DNA of 64,000 nucleotides from Glandiceps talaboti (Eukaryota; Hemichordata; Enteropneusta; Spengelidae), in NCBI RefSeq assembly GCF_964340395.1, contig NC_135552.1:28120181-28184180 (forward strand), written 5' to 3'. The notes below the pieces were generated by a model that saw nothing but the letters and a program-made list of their open reading frames with translations, ran no database searches and had not been told where the DNA came from. Below, piece after piece: positions 11,920 to 25,100 of the stretch. Position 1 is the first letter of the stretch. Each line of letters starts with the position of its first letter. A program made the position numbers and the translations under genes.

Positions 11920-14900
11920 GTGAGTGTATTTAATATATAATAAAATTGATTAAACGGCCACCGTTTCTTAAAATTTAAATATCCATGTAGGTAAAGATGA
12001 CAGGGACTGTGGGATCTATAGATGTATATTGAAATGTATGTATACTGTACGCCTGTCACAGCTGTTAGTATAGGTAGCTACGTTTATTCAGTTTGCATCA
12101 AGTATCACACTTTCCTATGTATGGACCTAAATGAATGTGTTAGTAATATTCTAATATCATATTGCAGTTCGTGGAATGTCAGTACATGTGTTTATCTCAC
12201 ATCTCTGGTTACATTTTGATATACACATGTTTTATGTTTTCAAATTTTATTGAATGGAAAAACAAAGTACTAGTAGTAGTAGTGAGTGAAGATGATCGTA
12301 GTAATCGTTACTACAATAAAAAATAAACGCCATTGTTATGCCAAAGTATTGTTTCATATCAAACCCGTTGTTAAAAAGCAATGGAATATTTACTTCGGGT
12401 GTTGTTTTCCAACTGTAGCTGACATTTATCACGTAGGTAACAGATATTACACACTCGTACAAACGTCCCGCCCACCCCTATACCACGTAACTTGGTTCTA
12501 AGGCAAATGACACCTACTGGAAAGGGTCACGTAACAAATGCGTGCATGTATGCAGGGATGAATCAACACTGCAGAAACTTAAAAACAATCGTAAATCACA
12601 CTTAAAGTTCAGTTGCCAACACTGTGTCACTTAGTTATAGGGAATGTCGACGCAGTTTGACAGAAATTCCACCCAGGTACATGTATATAAGCTTAGTGCC
12701 TGGACAGAGCGCAGTGACACCTGTGTCAATTTCAATGAAACCATCTTCACAGTTACTATTTATATGAACGCGTGGATTGGACCCTGGGAATAAAGCTGGG
12801 GGATTTTAGTGCGATCATATGTCAGCATGGATATTGTTTTAAAAATAACCCTAAAAACGGAAAATATAATCGAAGCAGGTGGCGTGCAGACAACCTATTA
12901 GTTCACTTATGAGCAAAGAAGAGATGGAAACAGTGATCAGGGCAAGAAAGGAAAAATCAAGGACAATAGAACATTCATGTACGGGGGCGGAAAGTGTATC
13001 AATAATAACAGTTTTCATTCATCAATCAGTAGTAATATATTGACCGGGTTATATTTTAGTATGTACTAGTAATTGACATGTATCTTTCATCTTCCTGGGG
13101 TTAAGGGTCACGGTCGTCCATCAGACAACAGTATTGATAATTTGTGCATGTATATATTTGATCACCCGTTTGTGAATGAGTAAATGTGGGCGTATGTATT
13201 AACAGGGAATACTAGGATGTTGCCAAGGTAACAAGCTGAAAACATGTTTATATATGTGAGTGTTTGAGTGAAAATTAAAATTCCCAAGCAATAACCAAGT
13301 CAAAATAAATAGGTTTATCTGGTGAAATGGAATGTTTAAATTTGAGTGTGAGTTTTGAGTGTGACTTGTATTCCTAGAATGTTGAATCAATTAAACTACA
13401 TTTTCAGAGAAAGTGATCGTGTGGTTATTTTCAAGAAGACCATACTACATCGCACCAGACTATACCAGACCATACTACATCACACCAGACTATACCAGAC
13501 CATACTACATCACACCAGACTATACCAGACCATACTACACCACACTAGACTATACCAGACCATACTACATCACACTAGACTATACCAGACCATACTACAC
13601 CACACTAGACTATACCGGACGATACTACACCACACTAGACTATACCAGACCATACTACATCACACCAGACTATACCAGACCATACTACACCACACTAGAC
13701 TATACCGGACGATACTACACCACACTAGACTATACCGGACCATACTACACCACACCAGACTATACCAGACCATACTACACCACACCAGACTATTCCAGAC
13801 GATACTACACCACACCAGACTATTCCAGACCACACCAGACTATACCAGACCAGACCATAACACACCAGACTATACCAGACCATACTACACCACACCAGAC
13901 TATACCAGACCATACTACACCACACCAGACTATACCAGACCATACCACATCACACCAGACTATACCAGACGATACTACATCACACCAGACTATACCGGAC
14001 GATACTACACCACACTAGACTATACCAGACCATACTACATCACACCAGACTATACCGGACGATACTACACCACACTAGACTATACAAGACCATACTACAC
14101 CACACTAGACTATACCAGACCATACTACACCACACCAGACTATACCAGACCATACCACATCACACCAGACTATACCAGACGATACTACACCACACTAGAC
14201 TATACCAGACCATACTACATCACACCAGACTATACCAGACCATACTACATCACACCAGACTATACCAGACCATACCACATCACACCAGATTATACCAGAC
14301 CATACTACACCACACTAGACTATACCAGACCATACTACATCACACCAGACTATACCAGACCATACTACCTCACACCAGACTATACCAGACCATACTACAT
14401 CACACCAGACTATACCAGACCATACTACATCACATCAGACTATACCAGACCATACTACATCACACCAGACTATACCAGACCATACTACATCACACCAGAC
14501 TATACCAGACCATACTACATCACACCAGACTATACCAGACCATACTACATCACACCAGACTATACCAGACCATACTACATCACACCAGACTATACCAGAC
14601 CATACTACCTCACACCAGACTATACCAGACCATACTACATCACACCAGACTATACCAGACCATACTACACCACACTAGACTATACCAGACCATACTACAC
14701 CACACTAGACTATACCAGACGATACTACATCACACCAGACTATACCAGACGATACTACACCACACCAGACTATACCAGACCATACTACACCACACCAGAC
14801 TATACCAGACGATACTACATCACACCAGACTATACCAGACGATACTACACCACACCAGACTATACCAGACCATACTACACCACACCAGACTATACCAGAC

Positions 14901-17900
14901 GATACTACACCACACCAGACTATACCAGACGATACTACACCACACCAGACTATTCCAGACGATACTACACCACACCAGACTATTCCAGACGATACTACAC
15001 CACACTAGACTATACCAGACGATACTACATCACACCAGACTATACCAGACGATACTACATCACACCAGACTATTCCAGACGATACTACACCACACTAGAC
15101 TATACCAGACGATACTACACCACACCAGACTATACCAGACGATACTACACCACACCAGACTATACCAGACGATACTACACCACACCAGACTATTCCAGAC
15201 CAGACCATAACACACCTGCTATAAATATTCATGATCTCCTGGTATCGTAACAATTCATCATCCTATTTTTGTTTTGTAAAGTGGATTTTAAACTATTACG
15301 CTGAGTGACTCAAAATGGCAATATATTCCCTATTTTTATAACCAAGTTAATTTGTATCGACGAGTTCAAACTATTTAATATGTAAGTGTTCTTTGGGTAC
15401 CAACATCACACTGGCGTATGCGTGTTGCTTTCAGACCATGCCGATAACGAATGATAAACATGCAGGAAACCATCACTTTTGTAATCGTTCTTAGTGGTTT
15501 CAAATGACACGTGTTTTTTTCCGCCATTAAATAACTCGGTCAATCGGATTGTGTACCTTTCAAAGGACCTTGAATGTCTCTCTAGTGATACGTTTTATCC
15601 CGATTTCGAGAGAGAAAAGAAACACAACAAAATAATCAAGCAGCGAAACATTTCAGTAGTTAAGAGAAATATTAGATTACAATCTCACGAAATCCACTCA
15701 GACATGTCCATTCTATCTAACGTAATTTACTCTAAACTCCACGTAATCAGTGTAAAGGCTACGATGTCAGTTTATAGGGCATCGAACGCACGTTACCCAT
15801 TTTAACCTTTTATTGCACCCTGGGTAATCTTTAAGGTCGTATTACCATTTACAAATTACAGTAACGTACAGTTTAACATGTACATACTTCACAGCTATAT
15901 TACCGTTTCATTTTCGTAAAGTTAAAGAACGTTGTTCTGGTAATCGTTTAGTCCGTAACAGTTTTGTTTTTTGTTGCGTAATTTTCATATACATTGTATT
16001 AATTTGTGTTGTATCTGGCTTTATGGTTGCTATGTTTGCTATGAAGTATGAAACAAGACTAGCTTGACGCTTGGTTTAACAAAAAATACTTGAAAACTGT
16101 TTGATGGAGACAAACTGATAAATTATCTTGGAGGGAATACCCATAGGGATACTTGTATTAATATTGGGAAAATTAAATCTCACATGCAGTGACGGTGTGT
16201 TCTAGATCCAAGATCGTTTTATTACACGTATTGGGTTACCGTTAGCAATTTTAAACAGATATCCATCAGATTCGGTTTTTATGGCACATCAACATGACCT
16301 TGGTAGTGAATTTTGCTTGTTTGATGCCATCATAATCTTAATATGTATAATATAATGTCAATGTAACGGATTAGCAATTCAGAGATGGACATGACCACGA
16401 ATAATTAAATCGTCGTTCATTCACTACGGTAGCACTGACAAACATATGGTAACATATTTTTACTTTCAACAATCTGTCAGAGATTTTTTTTCACTGGTTT
16501 GAAAATGAAACGACTGCCCTTTCATTCAACACTATACTACCCTGTATTGTACGTTTTCAACCTTTTCTTGTTTCACATCCCTTCATCTGTTGGGATCGTA
16601 AATCGACGTTAAGATGTAACGGTAATATCAAATAGTTGAAATCGACAGGTTTGGCTAATAGCCACTTGTTTGATTAACTTAATTCACCACTTAAAAACAC
16701 GATTGAGAGCAAAGTGAAAACACGGGTGTCAATTTCACTTTGTCCTGTATATGGTGCGCAGTACGGTGCCTTTACATCTTGTCGTACCCTGGATGTGCTT
16801 ATTTGCATAATAATAGTACGATCTAGCAAGAAAGGATTGTCAATGATACGAGATTCGATGGCTATAGAGGAAATTGACGATAGGATCGGTTAGATAGGAA
16901 AATTATTAACCACTCAAAGTGATTTTTTTTAAAAGATGAAAGGAAGACCGTGGCGTCGTTTCTAAAGCCTGTGATACAAATTGTCACGTACGCACTACAT
17001 GAATGGTGCCAATGCCAATTTCAATTCCATGTTGCACGATCCAGGTACATGGTTTTCCGAAGGTGTTACATAAAAAAACAAGGTCTCATACATTTTTAAT
17101 GAAACCATTGTGACACGGATATCAAGTTAACACGTACTTTCATTCATAATCAGTGAAAACCACACAACCGTGAAATTTACTCAAGCATGCATATGTAGTT
17201 TTAATATTGTGATTTTCATTTAATCTTCAGTGAAGCACAGTATATATGAGTTTACAAGTCAAAGTTTCTATATTACTGTATTTATCACATCGAATCTAGT
17301 CAACTGCCCATCATTATGATAATGTGATGACACATACGATATTCACCACCTAATTCAATTCAACAAAATGTTTGTCGTATTAAAAGCATTTGTAGTACGG
17401 GTATTATGATAAAATCAGTACACTGCTAAAGAGTCCAACATCAATTAAATCTAGTAAATTCTGAAATGGGTGTCATGAACCTATGAATTCATATTTCTGA
17501 TAACATTTTTCTTGCTGTCTGTGTCTGTGTCTGTGTCTGTGTCTGTCTGTCTGTATGTATGTATGTATGTATGTATGTATGTATGTATGTATGTATGTAT
17601 GTATGTATGTATGTATGTATGTATGTATGTATGAAATCATATAGGTTGATACAAAATAGGTTGTTGTTGTAATCGAGACAACTCCATTTTGTGTGAATTT
17701 GATTTCTATCACGTGGGATACATACAGAGAAAATATAGGACGATCCATTGATAATATCACGTGTTTCATACTACAGCTATTTATTTATTTATTCATTTAT
17801 TTATTTACTGCATCCCTTGTGTATCAGGGGTTCACTAAGACAGCTACCAACGTACATAAATAGTCTTTTAAAAATATTACTTAAAACCAAATTAATGACA

Positions 17901-19864
17901 AGGAAATTAGATCAATTAATAGGTAACCACTGTAATTCTGTATAGCCATCATCTGTTCAGTGCATTTCAATAACATATTATAGAGTACCTGCCAATCCTT
18001 ATCTACGGCCATATGGTACGGGGGTGTAAATTTCACTTGTTTTGAAACATCAGTATATTTACCATTATGTTTGGTTCTCGTTTTGTACATTGTGTGCAAG
18101 CTCTGTAGATTCGTAAACGTGGAATTATTTACTTTGACATTAATCTTCACAAGTAATTTGGTAAATATTATATTGTATGGAATGATATTACACGTTGAAT
18201 AAATATTCGTAAGGCTAGGATTGATTGTGATGGGAAGTCTGTATGTTGCGTGGGCGAATAGTATAGCAGTGTTTAATAATCACATTTCCTGAAATTGAAA
18301 AGACAGCAAACTAAATTTTCTATGCATTTTATCGACGCAGGTTGCAGTCCAGACAAACTCATATCTCCCAGCACGACAATGAACAATGCACAGCATAGAC
18401 AGGATATTTGTATTGCACGAAACAACGTTTTCAAAATATGCTGCAAGTACAAGGGTATACTACTGTATAAGACTAAAATACTGACTTTCGTTTGTTAGAC
18501 ACCGATGAGACACACACTTTGTCTGTATTTATTTCACAACACTGTATTGTTCTCCTGGGAAACTAACCATGGCATGTTGTATTAGTGTGTACAGTTATGT
18601 CAGTAACCCTTAACCTCACGTCTATATGTGTTAAACTTTGTCTACTACTTGATTCCAGACAACAGTGTTTCTTTGTATACCTAGTAGCTCACATGACTGT
18701 CAGGTGTGTTAACGTCGTAGCAAGTAAGCCAAACGATAAGCCCCGATCCAACAATGTACACCTTTGTTCTAAACCTTCACAAATCCTCAAAAAATAGGCC
18801 GAAAGTTCTACCTGGACAAAAAAATCATGTCAGATACTAATTTATGCCAGTTTTCTATACAATTGTTAATGTAAAACTATAACAAATATTCCCTCGCAAT
18901 ATCAATCTAGCGTATTTCAAAATAGAGTTGACTCAACTGAGATTTACAGACAGGGAAATTTTGAAGTGAAGTGGTTGACCTACTTTTGGTGAGTATCATG
19001 TTATGCCATGCATGCTAAATGATTTATGTGAACAAAAATATCTGTTAACTACACTACACGGGTACATGTAGACTGTCTGCCGTCACTGGGACTACAATGC
19101 CCCCAGGAGTAAACGAGTGATAAACTCAGAGTTAAAACATATATTCTGTTTAGGGTTTAAAAAGATACAAACACACATGGGAAAAATCCACAAAATTATA
19201 CACATTTCAACACCTGTGCACAGTTCTGGTTTACGTCCTCATCTTACCATCTTCTGTGCGCTATTATCACTCATAAAGCTATAGCTAAAACAGTCACAAT
19301 CGGCTGTCACGCTGTGTGTCAAAGGTACCCGTAATATAGAACAGCACGACTTATAAACGATGGTTATGATTGATCACAGTTCAGACTCACAGTACCATAC
19401 CATTGTTTTGAAAACCACACAGTTTTATTCTAACTGTATAAAATACTCGGCATCAGTGACACTAAAACACATGCATAAAATTATTCACCTTGGTTGTATT
19501 AACCAATAAATTATACATGTTACCATATTTAGGACCATATCAATGCAGTTTCTAACCATGAAATCTGCACCACTCCTCAATAATATGCATAACACGTAAT
19601 ATATTGATAACTGTCATATCAGACGGTAAATATAATGAACATGTGAAACAACTGTTAAATACAGTAAATATTCAAATGAGCTTAATCAGTATGCACGAAC
19701 CGATGAAACCTTGCGACGTATATTGGTATTTCATAACTATCGATTTAAGTTGATTGGTATTTCATGATGGCATCTCAGAATATAATGTATATAATGTATA
19801 GTACACATACATACATACATACATACATACATACATACATACATACATACATACATACATACAT

Positions 19865-19927
<63 letters not shown>

Positions 19928-22136
19928 TACATACATACATACATACATACATACATACATACATACATACATACATACATACATACATACATACATACAT
20001 ACATACATACATACATACATACATACATACATACATACATACATACATACATACATACATACATAAATAAATACATACATACATAATGTGATATTATAAC
20101 ACATTGATATACTATTGGAGTTGGTATTGATGTAGTGTTCCCATTTGATCCTGATCCACGGGCTATATACATTTAAAGGCTTATAGATACAAAACTCGGG
20201 CATTACAAGTGACTGGTGCATTATGGGTCGATGCTGAAAATTCGTTGGCTTTGTATTACAATCACGCAGGTCGAATTGAGCTACTTTTTTCGCCGAACGA
20301 GGGCAGTGATAAGTTTCCTAGTATACTTAGGTATATCTTTTATTGAACCGTATGTTTTTTCTCTTTTCTTCACATTCTCAAGCCATCGAATGAAATAGTG
20401 AAATAAGTAAATTGACAGAAATAAGTCCATATGAGAACACAATTGCCGTTAACTTTATATCACGATTTGCATAAAGGGTGCTTGAAGACAAGTTGGTACA
20501 TTTCTGCACTTGGTAATGTTTTAAAATTATTAAAACCTGAACGGTTTATAGACGAAAATGGTATCATGGAGTCCAACGGCTACGGCAAATTTGATTGGCT
20601 AACTAGATTCTATAATTAGCTATAATCAGCCAAACAATACCTATTGTCGTGTTGAGGAGATTTATGATTACAGTTTTTATAAATTTGAAATATGAAATTG
20701 GGTCAAAGGTTTACCCAATTATTATCAAGTTTCATTCGTATAACACTGTATAATTCTTGCTTTATAATTTATGGTACATTAAAGACAGGAAATTAAGAAT
20801 AAAATTGTGACTATAAAATTTATGTTTAAACACGACTTTCATCACGAGTATGTAAGTTAAACCATGGCCGAGTTTGAAAGTCGTTTCGTGTACGTTAAAC
20901 CATGGCCGAGTTTAAAAGTCACCCGGGGCTTAAATAACAGATGTTTGGAGATTGCAACAAAAATGGTCTGTATGTGAATGGACAATTTTATAAACCATTG
21001 TTTGTGAAGACATTTGCGACAAAATCGTACTTAAAATATACTAGTAAAAAGGTATAAGTGTGAATATAAATTTTTCAATTTTTAGTAACGCTTTGTTGCA
21101 ATATATGTCAATGTGTAGTTGACAGTGTGTGAAAACGCTGTTAATTTTATTTTGTCAGACATAAAAAAGTAAGAAATGGAAATAAAGATCTTTTGATAGT
21201 GTAATCAGAACTTTAATGTTTTCGTGTCATTATCCGTAATACCGGAGATGATCATGATGATCTCGTTACGCCCTCCATAGAAAGTAATATAACAGCTGGA
21301 CAATGATCACGTGACATTAAAGTTTAACCTCTTCACGCCTGAATAAAGTTAATTTGTTAGCACATTTAGACCAGAATTCGAACTTTCAATGTATGTATGT
21401 ATGTATGTATGTATGTATGTATGTATGTATGTATGTATGTATGTATGTATGTATGTATGTATGTATGTATGTATGTATGTATGTATGTATGTATGTATGT
21501 ATGTATGTATGTATGTATGTATGTATGTATGTATGTATGTATGTATGTGTGTGTGTGTGTGTGTGTATGTATGTGTGTATGTATGTGTGTGTGTGTATGT
21601 ATGTATGTATGTATGTATGTATGTATGTATGTATGTATGTATGTATGTACTCTATTGATAAATTAATGCTACTTTATCAATCGAAAGTCAAAATAATTAC
21701 TTTTGTTTTGTGAAAAGGGATTCTAAATGGTGACGTTTACCATTTACTATTTTTGATATACATACATGTAATTAGGTATAGAGTTCTCAAACAAACACAC
21801 GCCTAAGTTTTCCAGTCGTTTGCCGTCGGATTTACTTCTGGTATGTTTGGGTATTTCCGGTCTGACCTCGACCACGCAATGAAATGACAGTCTACATTAC
21901 CTGGGGCACCATTTTCAGCACAACTTGAGTCAATGTATAAAATGCACATATATGATACATACTAAAACTTATTAGGGAGAAGTTGACACCGTGTGATAGA
22001 GGCGCCTTGGTATGCGCGTATATAATTACATGTATATATAACTATCGACCTTTTCATTATTCTTATTAAAAAATCTGACGATATGTGATTTAATGACATG
22101 CATGCAATATTTACATAACCTCTACACATACACACA

Positions 22137-22180
<44 letters not shown>

Positions 22181-25100
22181 ACCACCACCACCACCACCAC
22201 CACGAAAAAACAAACACACAAAAACCCCCACATACATACATACATACATACATACATACATACATACATACATACATACATACATACAATATGCACGCAC
22301 GCACGCACGCACGCACACACACACGCACACACGCACACACACATACACACATACATACATACATACATACATACATACATACATACATACATACATACAT
22401 ACATACATACAAACAAACAAACAAACAAATAAACAAACAAACAAACAAACAAACAAAACAATGAAAATTGTTTCCGTATGATTCAAGTCTATTTTCGTGT
22501 CTGAATATTCAAATTTAAGCGATAATTCCTTATGCCATGTATAGATGTACAGAGTCACAATAGCCAAATGAAGGAATGCCATAAAGGAAAGGAAAAAAAT
22601 GATGACATTTCATTGTCGGCGAACTTACACGTTTTCCATGTTAATTTCAAACGTGTTAAATAATGATTTCAAGTCATAAATTGAAGTCTAATTAATGTAT
22701 ACTATTCATAATATGTCTCCAATCAATATGCATAACTATGGCTCGATCAATCAACCAGTCCACAGACTGTCAATACTATTTTTATCAGATTTCACTGTAT
22801 GAATATCATTGAGAATGATGACACGTACACTGAGGTAATAGAACTCATCGGACCATGAATGCATGCAGACACGTACTGTAAATATTTATCCACTTCTTGT
22901 TAGCAACATCGTGGATATAAATGATACATACACAAACTGATAGAGTTTCTGTTTACAAATGTAATCGTATAGAAAGGGAACAAGGTTCAACGTTTTGAAT
23001 TTTCCAAGTAGTTTTGTTACATGTAAAAATCTAACTACATGTATGTGCATTCCATACAGTAAAACACCTGCTGGCAGAAATATCAAGTATGGTTTACATA
23101 CAGTTAAAAGTCTGACTACGTATATACTCCACACTGAATAGTTCCTATATTCCCCTTCCACATCTTCGACTCTGATTCTAGCCACAACATGAGACATGCA
23201 TTGAAAACACATCACTCAAAATTCTGCCAGCGTAATTGTCGTGTTCTGAACAAGGGTGAGGATATTATACTTAATGAATAGTCTTACTTTCATTTTCATT
23301 TTCAATTGCCCAGTTTGAAATATAACTTTTATTGTCAGATTTGTCTATGTACGCAATCACTTCTAGGATTATAATTTGTCAATTTCATATTGTGAACCTG
23401 ACATCCTCCAATCAGGAATGTTACAGAAACATATTAAATCTGGTTTCCTCAATCTGTGGGAACCATGTAGACGTATTCAGTGCATGTCATTATAATATAC
23501 AGGCTTGCGTGTTCTTTGTACAATGTAGAATTTACACGCGAGCTGGCATGCCAGTTGTGAAATTAGGATTGTGGTCAAAGGTTATCATCTCTGAAAGTAA
23601 ACGTATTCGAGTGAACTCTCTGTGACCTTTCGATGGGATTATACACAACAGTATTGTAATTCAATATATTGCAACTAAGAATAATTCATTTATTTGTACA
23701 TGTTTCATGCCGAATTTGACTTTATATGTTAATATTCACTATTTTCGTTTCTTTAAAATAACTAGAAAACCGCCAGGGTACTAGGTAAGATTATAACGGT
23801 CGAAAACCGTCAGGTACTAGGTGCGATTATAACGGTCGAAAACGCAGTCTAACAATACTACCATTTCGGAACATCTAAACACGGAATTTAAATCCGAAAC
23901 TTGGATGAAATGTTACATATTTACAGTAAAAGCTTAAGCTTACTTTTATGAGTTGCTACAAATACTACACTATACATTTAAAATATGGATAGCTATAATT
24001 CTTTAGAAAGGAGTATTTTATAAACCTACAAAGAAAGCAGGATGCCAACAAGAAACAATTTAATCTAAATAAACCGAATGGGTTGAGGAGTAACTCTTTA
24101 CCTTCGCGCTTGCTAACGTCAACGAGAAATAATATTGCGACCTAGCCATACTGTGTGTGTCTAACTACGTTTTAAATTGCCTTTATTCATTTGTGGCTCA
24201 TACAGACCTATCCCATATTGAGTGAAATCAAAAGCCGTACTTCCGATGTACTCAGCTAGTTTGACAGACGCTGTCTGTGTTTTGACGTGCGTCATGAACA
24301 ATTGGACTGTCGTTTCATTTCATGAAATTGATGTGAAATCAACATATGAATACTACTTATGTCTTGTTACTAGATATTTTGTATTAATGGTTGAATTTAA
24401 GGTCAAAGATCTTGTTAGTATTGTAAGGTTAATGCGTATGATGACCCTTTTTTGACCCCTTGCAAACTTCAGGTTACCATGGTTACAAGAACCCTGGATT
24501 TCATACCTGCATAGTAGGCCTGAACAATATTTTTTATAGGAGTTTTATTTTAAATTTTGTTGATTCAGTTTCAAATTGGCGCCGGAATTTTAAATTAGAC
24601 CATTGTTACGTTGTTGTCCAAGTCTCAATGAACGGTACATGTTTGAACACTGTCAGGTATATCAAATTATATAAAAAAAATATATGTAGTATTGATGTTA
24701 TTAAAAACAAATTGGAAATTCCTCTTTGGAAATAAGTTCCTCAACTGGTTTACTTTATCTGAGGAATAGTAGTTCACTTTGTATTGTTCTAGTTAAATCG
24801 GAATAATCAAAGACATTTCGTCCCTACGATCAGAGTAGGTCATGACATACAGAATATAATACAAATCCTGCTTTCCGGCTCCATAAACGTTGCGCAAATT
24901 TGGAATCTCGTAGTTTGCGAAATTAGCTACTAATGTCGGGTGAAGATGGTGGTATGTAAGGGAGTATCAAATGTTATTATGACTGCATACTCAAATGTTA
25001 TATTTCATGACTGCAAATGTTTTACTGTAGATGTGATTACTGACGTTCTGACGATGGCGGCGCTGTTGTACTTGTTTTACTTATTGAGTGTGCTTTTTTC

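Noticed and set aside
13355-15250. 631-codon plus-strand frame, the longest in the window
   Set aside because: It is the translation of the 30-bp minisatellite. A stop-free unit divisible by three is open by default, and no start, splice site or unique domain supports it.
15494-15805. 103-codon frame in START intron 1
   Set aside because: No ATG start, no flanking splice sites in frame, and no resemblance to a known protein.
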